Source: Nostoc sp. MG11 (GTDB taxonomy: Bacteria; Cyanobacteriota; Cyanobacteriia; Cyanobacteriales; Nostocaceae). From it: a stretch of DNA of 64,000 nucleotides. Every line of letters starts with the position of its first letter. The first letter of the stretch is position 1. Positions 41,879-51,581 of this stretch are shown here, piece by piece. The stretch lies in contig NZ_JACXXN010000032.1 in NCBI RefSeq assembly GCF_014904695.1, positions 1 through 64,000 on the forward strand, given 5' to 3'. A program made the position numbers and the translations under genes. The notes beneath the pieces are model-generated. The model was given only the letters and a program-made list of their open reading frames with translations, ran no database searches and was not told the origin of the DNA.

Positions 41879-42586
41879 ATGGCTGTAATTCGTTTAATTC
41901 TGTTGGTGGCTATACTAGGGGGACTAACGTTATTGTTAGTCCAAAATTGGTCACCTGCCCTATCGCTAGTATTTTTGGGTATGCGAACTCAACCCTTACC
42001 ACTAGCGATGTGGATTTTATTTAGTACTGCCACTGGTGCTTTCACATCTATAGCGATCGCTACTTTGTTTAAATTATCCAATTATTTTGTCGGAGGGCAA
42101 CGCCAAAGCTCTTATAAATCAACAGCAACTTCATCACGTGCAAAAGCAACTCGTAGAGAAGAACCTACACCCTCCCCTGCCAGTCCCCCACCACCAGCTA
42201 GTAAAACAAAATACCCTACCAGTGATGAATTTGATGATTGGGAGACAAATAGTAGCGGAGATGATGATTGGAACTTTGATGAAAAGCCCGAACAACAGCC
42301 TACCCCAAGTGCTAAAACTCAACAGGTTCAAGACTCTCAAACCTACGAACGTCAACAACCAGAACCTAAAAGCAGCTCTCAGTCTGGTTCGGTTTACTCC
42401 TACAGCTACCGGGAGCCAAAAAATACTGCTGCGGGAAAAACTGAATCAATTTACGATGCCGATTACCGAGTAATCATCCCCCCTTATCAACCACCAGCTG
42501 CGAATCAAGCGGATGCCGATGATGATGATTGGAAATTTTTTGATGATGACGATTCAGAGGATGGAGATCAACGCTCCCGTCGATGA
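41879..42586 (+). CDS. LapA-domain membrane protein
   Basis: A 235-residue protein. The first 70 residues form two membrane helices (MAVIRLILLVAILGGLTLLL and PLAMWILFSTATGAFTSIAI) joined by a short loop, matching the LapA/DUF1049 domain. The remaining 165 residues are hydrophilic and disordered: a Pro/Ser-rich stretch, then Asp/Trp motifs FDDWETNSSGDDDWNFD and DDDDWKFFDDDDSEDGD. The acidic tail may bind cations or a partner. The function is unknown. Preceded by about 100 bp of GAAGTATGAAGTA-type repeats. Confidence 0.75.
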   Translation: MAVIRLILLVAILGGLTLLLVQNWSPALSLVFLGMRTQPLPLAMWILFSTATGAFTSIAIATLFKLSNYFVGGQRQSSYKSTATSSRAKATRREEPTPSPASPPPPASKTKYPTSDEFDDWETNSSGDDDWNFDEKPEQQPTPSAKTQQVQDSQTYERQQPEPKSSSQSGSVYSYSYREPKNTAAGKTESIYDADYRVIIPPYQPPAANQADADDDDWKFFDDDDSEDGDQRSRR

Positions 42587-42590
42587 ATGT

Positions 42591-42785
42591 CTATTTGATA
42601 CCACAACGCTCTCTGGATTCTTGCTTGACCTTACCAGTCATCGCAGCTTCCTGCAAAGTCATGAAAGCATTAAAATCTTCCAAGTCATAGCGAGTAGTCA
42701 ACAGTTGTCTTAGTTGATTTTCTGCTTCCACAGTCAAATAGCCAGTTGCTAAAGCTCTCTGTACAACGTCACGAATTCGAGTCAT
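42591..42785 (-). CDS. Small conserved hypothetical protein
   Basis: A 64-residue protein from the ATG at 42785, with AGGTGG 6 nt upstream (a longer frame to 42800 lacks a site). It starts MTRIRDVVQRALATGYLTVE and has a helical, charged composition with NQLRQLLTTRYDLEDFNAFM following. It looks like a conserved small cyanobacterial protein. Its role is unknown. It lies convergent to the LapA-type gene, with 4 bp between stops. Confidence 0.6.
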   Translation of the reverse strand: MTRIRDVVQRALATGYLTVEAENQLRQLLTTRYDLEDFNAFMTLQEAAMTGKVKQESRERCGIK

Positions 42786-43253
42786 GGTTTGCCACCTCAT
42801 TCATACTACATTTATTGATTTGGGCTTACTCAGGTGGAATATGCAGTAGTTTTTGTGCCTAAACCATCAAATAGGCAAATATTGCTTGTACAATGTCGGA
42901 AATTTAGTCATTATTTACACCTTTATCGGAAACATTTTGTTGATTAGGGCCTGTTATTACTAAACTTTTAGAAGTTGCACACTGTGCCACTAAAAACACA
43001 GTATTTTTTAAACCTAAAATTGCCCTACCAGACATAGAGTCTTGGTTGTTTGTGTAGACAGAAATTGTTTGGATAAAGTTTCCAACAAGCTTTGTTAAAT
43101 TTCCGTTAAGCCTAAAGATACCTAAGCAACAACGCCAAGTCACCTAACGATAGTTACTAAATTCGTTATAAATTTATCGTTTATTTATTCTGGTTTTATA
43201 GAAGAATCGTTAATATATTGCCTTAGTTACTTTAAATACATAAATAAACGGTA
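42786..43253. other. Intergenic region upstream of STAND ATPase gene
   Basis: This 468-bp AT-rich stretch has one minus-strand frame (42904-43143, 79 codons) with no ribosome site or recognisable domain, which I do not call. Nothing else is seen. Confidence 0.3.
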
Positions 43254-44939
43254 ATGGCAACGCTTGATTCAAATCAAATAGAAGATGAATTTATCGAAGC
43301 GAAAAATAATTGGGAGTTAGAAAAGTTATACGTAGATTTGGCATCTGCAAAGGGAAAAGCCTTGACACCTGTTGAAAAAAAATTCCTCAGAGGTTTACTT
43401 TGTGGTTGTAGTCCTGCCGAAATTGCTAAAATTGTTTATCAAAGTCGTAGTAGCAGTACTGTTAGAGTTTATCTTTCTAACGGAGTATATAAATACATAG
43501 AAGAAATGCTGAGTGCCCAATCAGGCTACTCAGTCAAAGTAAAAAACTGGAGTCGCGTGACTTATTTACTAGAAAAAGCTGGGTATAAAAAAGGTTGGTT
43601 GCAAATACAACCAGCAATCACTCCAGTAAAAAATTCCAAAGAAAAAGACACTGATTCAGGAATTACATCAGTTCAGATACAAGATTGGGGTGAAGCTATT
43701 GATGTTAGTGCATTCCACGGAAGAACAACAGAACTAACAACAGTTCAAAAATGGATTGTTCAAGAGCGTTGTCGGTTGGTGCTACTTTTGGGTATGGGGG
43801 GAATTGGGAAAACTGCTTTTTCAGTAAAACTGGCAGACGAAATTAAAGATAAGTTTGAGTATGTCATCTGGCGATCGCTACGTCTTGCGCCACCACTAGA
43901 GATGATCTTAAATCAACTCATGGAAGTTTTATCCTTACCAGAGACAAAAAGTACAGAAACTTTGGACAGTAGAATTTCGCAACTGATTGATTGTTTGCGC
44001 TCCTCTCGTTGTCTGATTGTTTTAGATCATATTGACTCTATTTTGTGTAATAGCTATGACAATGAGACACGAGAATATCCTACAGTATCAGCCGATAATT
44101 CAAGTATAAAAAATACCTTCTCACTCGTTCCTCAGATTCAATATCGTCAAGGTTATGAGGGTTATGGGGAATTAATTAAAAGACTGGGAGACTCACAACA
44201 TCAAAGCAGCCTAGTGTTAACAAGTCGGGAAAAACCCCCCGAATTTCAAGCAATAGAAGGAGAAAAATTACCTGTTCGCTCTTTGAAATTAACTGGTTTA
44301 AGTCAGGTAGAAAATATCCTCATCCTCAAAGCTAAAGGATTTACCAGCTTAAAAGAAGAAGAATGTAGAGTATTGAACTACTGGTATGCAGGCAACCCAT
44401 TATTTCTTAAGTTAATTGCTACTACTATTCAAGAATTATTTGGTGGCAATATATATGAGTTTATCCAACAGGGTACTGTCGTTTTTGGAGAGATTCGGGC
44501 AATTTTAGACCAACAGTTTAGTCGGTTGTCTGAGTTAGAAAAGCAAATTATGTACTGGATTGCTCTCAATCAAGATCTTGTCTCAGTACGGGAGTTACAG
44601 AAAGAAATTATATCAGGGTTTTCCAAAAGATTATCGCAAAGATTAATCTTGGAGGCTATGGAATTATTACAAAAGCGATGTCTAATCGACAAAGCTTCTC
44701 TACGAGAGGCTCCGCCAACGCCTACGCTTATCGAGAAGGCTCCAACTACGCTAATTGAACAGGAAGTATCCAGTTTTACCCAAACCCCAGTATTAAAAGA
44801 GTATATAATCGAACACTTAATTGAAGAAGATTTTAAATTAAGTGAAGATAAAGAGAGCTATTTATTGATGAGCAATACAATTTTTGCAGCACAACTGAAA
44901 AACCATATTCAAGAAAGTTACCTGAATGCGGAGACGTAA
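43254..44939 (+). CDS. HTH plus NB-ARC/STAND ATPase
   Basis: A 561-residue protein. Residues about 1-115 form a helix-turn-helix domain of the vMAP type (LTPVEKKFLRGLLCGCSPAE, then YQSRSSSTVRVYLSNGVYKY). Residues about 150-440 form an NB-ARC-like STAND NTPase with FHGRTTELTTVQKWI, Walker A GMGGIGKTAF and Walker B CLIVLDHIDSIL (His after the Asp instead of Asp/Glu). A winged-helix stretch follows. WD40 or TPR sensor repeats usual in such proteins are absent. Near the C-terminus an interspersed repeat is inserted in frame. Possibly a transcriptional or signalling switch. Confidence 0.72.
   Translation: MATLDSNQIEDEFIEAKNNWELEKLYVDLASAKGKALTPVEKKFLRGLLCGCSPAEIAKIVYQSRSSSTVRVYLSNGVYKYIEEMLSAQSGYSVKVKNWSRVTYLLEKAGYKKGWLQIQPAITPVKNSKEKDTDSGITSVQIQDWGEAIDVSAFHGRTTELTTVQKWIVQERCRLVLLLGMGGIGKTAFSVKLADEIKDKFEYVIWRSLRLAPPLEMILNQLMEVLSLPETKSTETLDSRISQLIDCLRSSRCLIVLDHIDSILCNSYDNETREYPTVSADNSSIKNTFSLVPQIQYRQGYEGYGELIKRLGDSQHQSSLVLTSREKPPEFQAIEGEKLPVRSLKLTGLSQVENILILKAKGFTSLKEEECRVLNYWYAGNPLFLKLIATTIQELFGGNIYEFIQQGTVVFGEIRAILDQQFSRLSELEKQIMYWIALNQDLVSVRELQKEIISGFSKRLSQRLILEAMELLQKRCLIDKASLREAPPTPTLIEKAPTTLIEQEVSSFTQTPVLKEYIIEHLIEEDFKLSEDKESYLLMSNTIFAAQLKNHIQESYLNAET
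44692..44755 (+). repeat. Interspersed repeat inserted in frame in STAND gene
   Basis: GCTTCTCTACGAGAGGCTCC (44695-44714) with CTACGAGAGGCTCCGCCAAC and GAGAAGGCTCC is a Nostoc-type palindromic repeat (arms GCCT/GCTTCTC...). It encodes SLREAPPTPTLIEKAPTTLI inside an otherwise unrelated C-terminal region. Confidence 0.55.
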
Positions 44940-44945
44940 AGTAGA

Positions 44946-45491
44946 GTGAGCAGCTTATTACAAGGAGTTAATCTGTACTTAATTGGCATGATGGGCGCTG
45001 GTAAGACGACGGTAGGACGTTTACTGGCAAAACATCTAGGTTATGGATTTGTGGATACAGATGATGTCATTGTCAAAGCAGCAGGTAAATCCATCAATCA
45101 GTTATTTGCCCAAGAAGGTGAAGCCGGGTTTCGCCAGTTAGAAAGCGACGTGCTGGCACAAATCTGTGCTTATACAAAGTTGACTATAGCAACTGGCGGA
45201 GGTATCGTGTTGCGGCGAGAAAACTGGGGTTACTTGCACCACGGTTTGATCGTGTGGCTAGATGTCCCACTTGATCTACTTTACAGCCGTTTAGCTGAGG
45301 ATACCACAAGACCACTCTTGCAAGACGCTGATCCCAAGGGTAAATTGCGATCGCTCCTTGAACAACGAACACCACTTTACTCCCAAGCCGATTTGCACAT
45401 CACCGTGCAAGAGGGAGAAACACCTGAAGAAATTGCCAAGCGAGTACTTGGGGCAATTCCTAGTGTTCTCAAAACACAAGTTTCTCATTGA
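44946..45491 (+). CDS. aroK: Shikimate kinase
   Basis: A 181-residue kinase of the shikimate pathway, phosphorylating shikimate at O3 on the way to chorismate. Walker A GMMGAGKTTVGRLLA (about 14-28), the shikimate-binding DTDDVI (about 38), the GGGIVLRREN motif (about 80-89) and RPLLQ (lid, about 118) are complete. The start is GTG at 44946, 6 bp after the stop of the STAND gene. It ends 12 bp from a convergent gene. Confidence 0.92.
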   Translation: MSSLLQGVNLYLIGMMGAGKTTVGRLLAKHLGYGFVDTDDVIVKAAGKSINQLFAQEGEAGFRQLESDVLAQICAYTKLTIATGGGIVLRRENWGYLHHGLIVWLDVPLDLLYSRLAEDTTRPLLQDADPKGKLRSLLEQRTPLYSQADLHITVQEGETPEEIAKRVLGAIPSVLKTQVSH

Positions 45492-45502
45492 GAAGACTCA
45501 AG

Positions 45503-46111
45503 TTACCAAATTTTAGCCATCCGTAAGATAAACCCTGGTAATTCTGGATTGCCAGTAACTACTTCGGGATTTTCCAAAATTTCAAGTTCTTGATTAAGAC
45601 AGTAAATGTAGACTTTTCGATTCTGCCGATCAATTAACCAGCCTAGTGATGCACCGTTATCGATGTACTCCTGCATTTTGTCTTGTAATTTTATCAGGCG
45701 ATCACTGGAGGAGCGTAACTCAATCACAAAGCTAGGACAAACTGGTGCAAATGAAGCTTTCTGTGAATCTGTTAAGGCGTTCCAGCGCTCCAGTTCAATC
45801 CAAGATGCATCAGGGGAACCCATAGCTCCATTGGGTAGCGTAAAACCTGTACCAGAGTCAAAGCCTATGCCAGTGCCATCTTGTTCTGTCCAATTCCCAA
45901 GCTGTGCAGCAATATAAAAGTTACGGTTGCCCGTATCTGAAAAAGCTGCGGAGATAATGATGACTTCCCCATTGGCAGTACGCTCAATTTGCAAATCTTC
46001 ATTGGCTTGGCAAAATTCGTAGAATTGCTCATTTGTCATCTGCACAAGCGCGGGAAAATTGACTTTTAAAGGTGTGCTTTCAGTTTGGATTAGCAGCGTG
46101 GTCATTCTCAT
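45503..46111 (-). CDS. Uma2-family (DUF820) putative endonuclease
   Basis: A 202-residue protein of the Uma2/DUF820 family, which is greatly expanded in cyanobacteria and has a PD-(D/E)XK nuclease fold. Visible active-site elements are GSPDASWIELERW (the Asp of the PD motif) and PSFVIELRSSSDRLIKLQ (E-x-K-like region with Glu). The core pattern LERTANGEVII and GWLIDRQNRKVYIY also fit. The function is unknown, with a suspected mobile or defence-related role. It is single and convergent with aroK. Confidence 0.8.
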   Translation of the reverse strand: MRMTTLLIQTESTPLKVNFPALVQMTNEQFYEFCQANEDLQIERTANGEVIIISAAFSDTGNRNFYIAAQLGNWTEQDGTGIGFDSGTGFTLPNGAMGSPDASWIELERWNALTDSQKASFAPVCPSFVIELRSSSDRLIKLQDKMQEYIDNGASLGWLIDRQNRKVYIYCLNQELEILENPEVVTGNPELPGFILRMAKIW

Positions 46112-46331
46112 TCCCTAGCTTTCAGCCTGCAATGGGGACGTTATGGGTGGCTTAGACCCGAATGATTTCAATTTTAGAGGTTTGAAGCAGCGATCGCTTG
46201 TTTGTTGTGTCGGGTAATGGGGGAATAGTGATTTATTTAGTAACAGTTATTCTGAACATTAGAGATTGTTACAGGTTCCAAAGTCTTCTACACTGACTGG
46301 AATAGGTTTTAACTCTTAACGGCGGCTCCTC

Positions 46332-47228
46332 ATGACGGTCAACGATACTGAGTACATCAGGCAAGCTGAAGCAACTCGTGTGCAAGTGTTAAGCGAAGCA
46401 CTACCTTACATTCAACAATTCGCCGGTCGCACTGTTGTTGTGAAATATGGTGGCGCGGCGATGAAAGATAGCACACTCAAAGATCAAGTCATCCGCGACA
46501 TTGTATTTTTATCCTGCGTCGGTTTGCGCCCAATTCTAGTACACGGTGGTGGCCCAGAAATTAACAGTTGGTTAGATAAATTGGGAATCGAAGCGCAATT
46601 TAAGAATGGTCTACGTGTCACAGATGCCCCCACAATGGATGTGGTGGAAATGGTTTTAGTCGGTCGAGTCAATAAAGAAATTGTCTCTCTAATTAACCAA
46701 GCTGGAGGCTTAGCAGTAGGACTTTGCGGCAAAGACGGTAATCTATTTACAGCCCGTCCCCAAGGTCAAGAAGGCATCGGCTTTGTAGGGGAAGTCAGCA
46801 ATGTAAATATCAAGGTTTTGGAGACTTTAGCTAGCAATGGCTATATTCCAGTAGTGTCGAGTGTAGCCGCCGACGAGTCGGGACAAGCTTACAACATTAA
46901 CGCCGATACTGTGGCTGGCGAAATAGCAGCAGCGTTAGGGGCTGAGAAGTTGATTTTATTGACTGACACTAGGGGTATTTTAAAAGATTACAAAGACTCC
47001 TCTACCTTGATTGCGAAAGTAGATATTCGTGAAGCCCGCGATCTGATTGCCAATGGCGTAGTCAGCGGTGGGATGATTCCAAAAGTCAATTGTTGTGTGC
47101 GATCGCTTGCTCAAGGAGTACGTGCAGCCCACATCATTGATGGACGTATTCCCCACGCCCTGCTACTAGAAATCTTTACTGACGTTGGGATTGGTACTAT
47201 GATTCTCGGTTCCCAATTTACCTTTTAG
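46332..47228 (+). CDS. argB: Acetylglutamate kinase
   Basis: A 298-residue enzyme catalysing the second step of arginine synthesis. The motifs [11 protein letters not shown] (about 35), [18 protein letters not shown] (about 67), GGMIPKV (about 238) and the terminal DVGIGTMIL are complete. In cyanobacteria the enzyme is regulated by PII, and an N-terminal extension with a PII-contact helix is present (about 1-27). It lies alone, and its stop is followed at once by the third composite repeat element. Confidence 0.95.
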   Translation: MTVNDTEYIRQAEATRVQVLSEALPYIQQFAGRTVVVKYGGAAMKDSTLKDQVIRDIVFLSCVGLRPILVHGGGPEINSWLDKLGIEAQFKNGLRVTDAPTMDVVEMVLVGRVNKEIVSLINQAGGLAVGLCGKDGNLFTARPQGQEGIGFVGEVSNVNIKVLETLASNGYIPVVSSVAADESGQAYNINADTVAGEIAAALGAEKLILLTDTRGILKDYKDSSTLIAKVDIREARDLIANGVVSGGMIPKVNCCVRSLAQGVRAAHIIDGRIPHALLLEIFTDVGIGTMILGSQFTF

Positions 47229-47394
47229 GGGGGCAAAGGGGCAGAGGGGCAAAAGAGTGGAGTTTTTATGTTTGTTCACGAGTATCAACGACTCGTTAAC
47301 GGAGTTCAAAGGTGGATTAATGAGTATCAAAGACTCATTGTTGCATCATAGAGTATATCTCGTCTGCTCCCCTGCTCTCCACCCATCTGCTTCC
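47229..47394 (+). repeat. Composite G-rich/21-bp-repeat element, copy 3
   Basis: A G-rich block GGGGGGCAAAGGGGCAGAGG (47228-47249) is followed by three 21-bp units (47274-47336: GTTCACGAGTATCAACGACTC; GTTAACGGAGTTCAAAGGTG plus one G; ATTAATGAGTATCAAAGACTC), ATTGTTGCATCATAGAGTAT, and a C-rich end at about 47367-47396 (CTCCCCTGCTCTCCACCC). Same order and orientation as copy 2, and again directly behind a stop codon. Confidence 0.75.
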
Positions 47395-47799
47395 CTATCG
47401 GGGATAAGTGATGATAACGCGCGATCGCCCCCGATTAAATGGCGTCCGACGCCAGGAATTATTTATAATCACGGGATTAACTAGCGTTGAGTCTCGAATT
47501 GTCGGATTAGTCAAAGTTGGATTAATCAGCGTGGAATTGTCCACATTCTGCCTTAAGCGGGGGTAGAAATCGGGGTGATTAATGCGTCTGGGCATTAGCC
47601 CCGTTGCTGGATCTACAGGCATAGGAGTGGGAATCGGACTACCATAAATAAATGAACCAACAGCAGGCGATCGGCTGACTCCAGAAGCGCCATCAATCAC
47701 GATTACAGGCTGGGCAAAAGCTGGGGCAATTGCGCTCATAACTGCTAAACTTATGCTTGCTCCCAATAAATTTAGTTGCGAATGCTTGATTTTCAGCAT
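47395..47799 (-). CDS. Secreted hypothetical protein
   Basis: A 134-residue protein with a signal peptide (to about residue 29, APAFAQ). The mature part is Pro/Asn-rich, with YGSPIPTPMPVDPATGLMPR and a repeated pattern STLINPTLTNPTIRDSTLVN near 87-106, resembling a pair of pentapeptide-like turns. An Arg-rich end follows. I do not recognise the family. It lies convergent to the repeat element after argB, and its stop overlaps the C-rich end. Confidence 0.6.
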   Translation of the reverse strand: MLKIKHSQLNLLGASISLAVMSAIAPAFAQPVIVIDGASGVSRSPAVGSFIYGSPIPTPMPVDPATGLMPRRINHPDFYPRLRQNVDNSTLINPTLTNPTIRDSTLVNPVIINNSWRRTPFNRGRSRVIITYPR

Positions 47800-47980
47800 A
47801 TTTTGCTCACCTGCATTTGATAAATTGCCATAATTAACACCAAAGACTTAGAAAATAGCTGCAACTACTTGGTTAAAATTTTAAAAGTTTATCAACGTCA
47901 ATATTGCCAGCTTCTAAAAAGATTCCAAAAAGATTGCTGGCATTGGCAAAATAAAAGCAGTGCTGATTTGTGTGTAGAAC

Positions 47981-48517
47981 GTGAATGCAGAAAGTTTAGA
48001 AATTGCCAAAACTCGCTACCAGAGTGGCAAAATTGCCTTTGAAAGTGGGCAATACCGCGAAGCCGTGGAAAATTTAGAAAAGGCAAGTGCCTTATTGGCT
48101 CGCAATTCTCGCCTTGGCGGTGAAGTAGAAATTTGGTTGGTGACAGCTTATGAAGCAGCCGGGCGTAACGATGATGCGATCGCTCTTTGCGAGAGACTTA
48201 AACGCCATCCTTATTCAGAAACCAGCAAACAAGCGCGGCGGTTGCTTTACATCTTAAAAGCACCAAAGTTGGTAAGACCGAGCGAGTGGATGACCGAAAT
48301 TCCTGATTTAGGCACACTCCCTGACAATGACCTCAAAATCCGTGCAGCTGGCAAACCTATCAAATCTTCTCAGCCGCGGAAACCTGCTGAGCCAGAATTC
48401 ATTGATCTCAGTCAGGTCAATACCAGAGATAATCGCTTTATCTGGGTGGCGCTGATTGTCATTGGTTTAACCATTTCGTATTTAGTTTGGTTGAGTTTTT
48501 CAGGAACCCCTGTCTAA
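47981..48517 (+). CDS. TPR-like protein with C-terminal membrane anchor
   Basis: A 178-residue protein starting with GTG. Residues about 1-85 hold two TPR-like helical pairs (AKTRYQSGKIAFESGQYREA and EIWLVTAYEAAGRNDDAIAL). A Pro-rich linker (PKLVRPSEWMTEIPDLG) follows, and a single helix near the C-terminus (WVALIVIGLTISYLVWLSF). It should sit on the cytoplasmic face of a membrane as a scaffold. No function is known; conserved-looking in cyanobacteria. Confidence 0.7.
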   Translation: MNAESLEIAKTRYQSGKIAFESGQYREAVENLEKASALLARNSRLGGEVEIWLVTAYEAAGRNDDAIALCERLKRHPYSETSKQARRLLYILKAPKLVRPSEWMTEIPDLGTLPDNDLKIRAAGKPIKSSQPRKPAEPEFIDLSQVNTRDNRFIWVALIVIGLTISYLVWLSFSGTPV

Positions 48518-48694
48518 CACCAAGATTAGGACACTTCTCTTTACCCGCGGCGACTCCATTAAAACGTAGAGCCGTTTCATTTCCCCTCAATTCTTCCAAG
48601 ATTGGGGGATTAACAAGCTAACTAAAACGTATTGCGTCGCCCAGAGATAGAAGTCAAGATTAGTTAAGATGTTTGACTTTTGGGGAGATTGATA

Positions 48695-49645
48695 ATGTTG
48701 AATTTTTCTACTCTAGAAAAGATTTTCGTGTGGTTAATTAAACCATTTAGTTTTGTACTAGCAAAATGGGATTTGTTCACAAAACTGATTCCTAAAAATA
48801 CAATTAATCGCGTCTCGATTCAAAATCTGCTCGTTCTTAAAACTGGGAAAAGAGACGGAGTAAAAATCCCAAAACCTATTTGGTCTCTGGTGCTGTTAAT
48901 ATCTCTGCTGTTGTCTGGGTGTGTCCAGTACGACGTAGGGGTTAACTTTGACAACTCAAATAGTGGCGAACTGGTACAGCATATTAAGTTGGGAGAGCGG
49001 CTAACCAGTTTTAGTAGCGATTATGTCTACGAATGGTTAAATAGCATAGAGCGTCGCGCCCGTAAAATGGAAGGCAAAATCCGGCGGCTTTCCAAAGAAG
49101 AAATTACTGTGACAATTCCCTTCAGTAATGGTGAGGAATTGCAAGAGAAATTCAACGAATTTTTTAACTCCCGTGTTAATCAACCTCCTGAGTCTGTGCA
49201 GAACGAATCTGACTCAGAATTGCCAAAAATTGAATCAAACTTACTTTTGGAGCAGAACTTTTTTTTACTTGTAGTACGAAATCGGCTGATTTATGATTTG
49301 GATTTGCGATCGCTCTCGCTAATTTCCAACAAAGGTAACGTTTTGGCTAATGCTGGTTCAATTCTGGATTTGGAATTTAGCTTGAAAACCCCTTGGGGAG
49401 CTAGGAACATTCAAAAAACTGAAACTGCTATTGAGCCAGAAAAAAATGGCAAGCAACTGGTGTGGAAACTTCAGCCTGGTGAGCTAAACCACATAGAAAC
49501 AGTCTTCTGGCTTCCTAGTCCCCTTGGTATTGGTACGTTGTTGATTATCCTGTTTATCGGGGGAGGATTGTATTTAAGATACAGTTTCATGCCAGACCCC
49601 AGGATTCAGTTTGCACCAAAAGCCGCAGCTGCACAGGAACAATAG
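48695..49645 (+). CDS. DUF3153 lipoprotein/membrane protein
   Basis: A 316-residue protein from the ATG at 48695, with a GGGGAG site 7-8 nt upstream. A longer TTG-initiated frame is unlikely. A hydrophobic segment ends in the lipobox LLLSGC (near residue 75), followed by VQYDVGVNFDNSNSGELVQH and a region (QHIKLGERLTSF) matching DUF3153. A second membrane helix (LGIGTLLIILFIGGGLYL) lies near the C-terminus. The 75-residue N-terminal extension before the lipobox is unusual, and the true start may lie further in. The function is unknown. Confidence 0.72.
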   Translation: MLNFSTLEKIFVWLIKPFSFVLAKWDLFTKLIPKNTINRVSIQNLLVLKTGKRDGVKIPKPIWSLVLLISLLLSGCVQYDVGVNFDNSNSGELVQHIKLGERLTSFSSDYVYEWLNSIERRARKMEGKIRRLSKEEITVTIPFSNGEELQEKFNEFFNSRVNQPPESVQNESDSELPKIESNLLLEQNFFLLVVRNRLIYDLDLRSLSLISNKGNVLANAGSILDLEFSLKTPWGARNIQKTETAIEPEKNGKQLVWKLQPGELNHIETVFWLPSPLGIGTLLIILFIGGGLYLRYSFMPDPRIQFAPKAAAAQEQ

Positions 49646-49724
49646 ACTACTTAACTTCCCAGCGTGGATTACTTCTTTTAGCCATGCTGGTGCATTCTCC
49701 ATTAAAGTTAAAACTCAGCACCAC

Positions 49725-50369
49725 TCAGGGTGATAACCGTTCAATTTTCCAACTGTTATTATCCAAGCGAGTATAGAGCAGGCGATCGTGCAGGCGGCTA
49801 GAGCGTCCTTGCCAAAACTCAATTTCTGAGGGGATCACTCGTAAACCTCCCCAATGAGATGGTCGGGGAATTTCTTGATTTTCATATTTGCTCTGAAATT
49901 CCTGCAAACGTTGCTCTAAAACTTTTCGGCTTTTGATCACCTCGCTTTGATTAGATACCCACGCACCCAGGCGACTATTGGCAGGGCGGCTATGAAAATA
50001 CTGATCCGATTCGGTTTCGGAAACTTTCTCTACATAGCCAGAAATTCGGACCTGGCGTTCCAGTTCTGCCCACCAAAAAACTAAAGCTGCTTGGGGATTT
50101 TCTGCTAGTTCTTGCCCTTTATGACTGTTGTAATTAGTGAAAAAGACAAAGCCCCGTTCATCAAAATCTTTTAGTAGCACCATTCTGGCTGAAGGTGTAC
50201 CTTCTGGTGTAGCGGTGGCAATAGTCATAGCATTGGGTTCCGGGAGTTGCGCCGCTAGTGCCTGATCGAACCATTTTTTAAATTGTATAAAAGGATTAGG
50301 ATCAATTTCAGTTTTGCTCAAACCTTCTAAGGTGTAGTCTTTACGAAGGTCAGCTATGGTTTTGTCCAT
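49725..50369 (-). CDS. pdxH: Pyridoxamine 5'-phosphate oxidase
   Basis: A 214-residue FMN enzyme that oxidises pyridoxamine or pyridoxine phosphate to pyridoxal phosphate. Motifs are complete: [20 protein letters not shown] (about 40-59), [13 protein letters not shown] (about 75), [15 protein letters not shown] and the C-terminal [17 protein letters not shown] that binds FMN and substrate. Length is normal. It is monocistronic, with about 80 bp to the convergent gene before it. Confidence 0.93.
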   Translation of the reverse strand: MDKTIADLRKDYTLEGLSKTEIDPNPFIQFKKWFDQALAAQLPEPNAMTIATATPEGTPSARMVLLKDFDERGFVFFTNYNSHKGQELAENPQAALVFWWAELERQVRISGYVEKVSETESDQYFHSRPANSRLGAWVSNQSEVIKSRKVLEQRLQEFQSKYENQEIPRPSHWGGLRVIPSEIEFWQGRSSRLHDRLLYTRLDNNSWKIERLSP

Positions 50370-50495
50370 CGTGATTTGCTTCCTTGTGAGCAGATACTCT
50401 TATACACGTCTTTGATAAAATATCTATGATCATGACCAGCCCCAACACCAGTTTTACAAACTCTGTCAAGGAATATCTAAAATAGGTTGCATCAG

Positions 50496-51581
50496 ATGCG
50501 CCGTTCGGCCTCCCTTCAACGTTTGTTAATCTATGGTCTGAGCGGCCCGGTTATTGCTCTTAATATCTGGCTGCTGTCTGTACTTTTTCGCTATTTCCAG
50601 CATCCCATCACCATTCTGAGCGCTGCGGCGATTCTGGCTTTTCTACTAAATTACCTCGTCAAATTCTTTGAACGCGCTTTAATTACTCGCACTCAGGCGG
50701 TGATTATTGTTTTACTGGCAACTTTAACCCTTTTGATCATTCTGGGTGTCACATTAGTGCCGTTGGTGATTGATCAAACCATCCAACTGTTAAATAATAT
50801 TCCTGATTGGTTAACCGCCAGTCAAGCAAATCTCGAACAGTTTGAAAAATTCGCAAAGCAAAGACGTTTGCCCCTTGATTTGACGGTTATGAGCAATCAA
50901 ATCAATGCCAATATTCAGAATTTGGTACAACAGCTAGCTTCTGGTGCTGTAGGATTTGCGGGGACGCTGCTATCAGGATTACTGAACATAGTATTAGTGG
51001 TAGTGCTGGCGTTTTATATGCTTCTGTATGGCGATCGCGTGTGGTATGGTCTAATCAACCTTTTGCCGTCTAATATTAGCGTCCCCTTGAGCAGATCCTT
51101 GCAGCTAAATTTCCAGAACTTTTTCCTCAGCCAGTTGTTGCTGGGGCTATTTATGATGGTTACTCTCACCCCAATTTTCTTGGTTATGAGAGTACCGTTT
51201 GCTCTGTTATTTGCCATACTCATAGGTCTTTCCGAACTTATTCCTTTTATCGGGGCAACTTTAGGCATTGGTTTAGTGACAATTTTGGTGCTATTACAAA
51301 ATTGGTGGTTAGCAGTTCAAGTGGCCTTGGTGGCAGTTCTGATGCAGCAACTCAAAGACAACCTGTTAGCTCCCAAGTTACTGGGTAACTTTATCGGACT
51401 AAATCCAATCTGGATTTTTGTAGCTATTTTGATGGGGTTCGAGATTGCTGGGTTTTTGGGGACATTGGTTGCTGTGCCAATTGCCGGTACTATCAAAGGT
51501 ACTTTCGATGCTATCAAGAGCGGCAAATCCGATAATTTTGTATCAACTGTCACTATTGCTCATGACCCGCCCGAAAATTGA
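50496..51581 (+). CDS. AI-2E family transporter (UPF0118)
   Basis: A 361-residue membrane protein from the ATG at 50496 (a TTG at 50487 is also in frame). It has about eight helices. The family signature PFALLFAILIGLSELIPFIG (about 238-257), GATLGIG and the LNPIWIFVAILMGFEIAGFL region are present. Characterised relatives export autoinducer-2, glycine betaine or sodium in exchange for protons, so the substrate cannot be named. The C-terminus overlaps the start of a small membrane protein. Confidence 0.85.
   Translation: MRRSASLQRLLIYGLSGPVIALNIWLLSVLFRYFQHPITILSAAAILAFLLNYLVKFFERALITRTQAVIIVLLATLTLLIILGVTLVPLVIDQTIQLLNNIPDWLTASQANLEQFEKFAKQRRLPLDLTVMSNQINANIQNLVQQLASGAVGFAGTLLSGLLNIVLVVVLAFYMLLYGDRVWYGLINLLPSNISVPLSRSLQLNFQNFFLSQLLLGLFMMVTLTPIFLVMRVPFALLFAILIGLSELIPFIGATLGIGLVTILVLLQNWWLAVQVALVAVLMQQLKDNLLAPKLLGNFIGLNPIWIFVAILMGFEIAGFLGTLVAVPIAGTIKGTFDAIKSGKSDNFVSTVTIAHDPPEN

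Noticed and set aside
42904-43143. Minus-strand frame of 79 codons
   Set aside because: No ribosome site and no domain or signal; likely chance.
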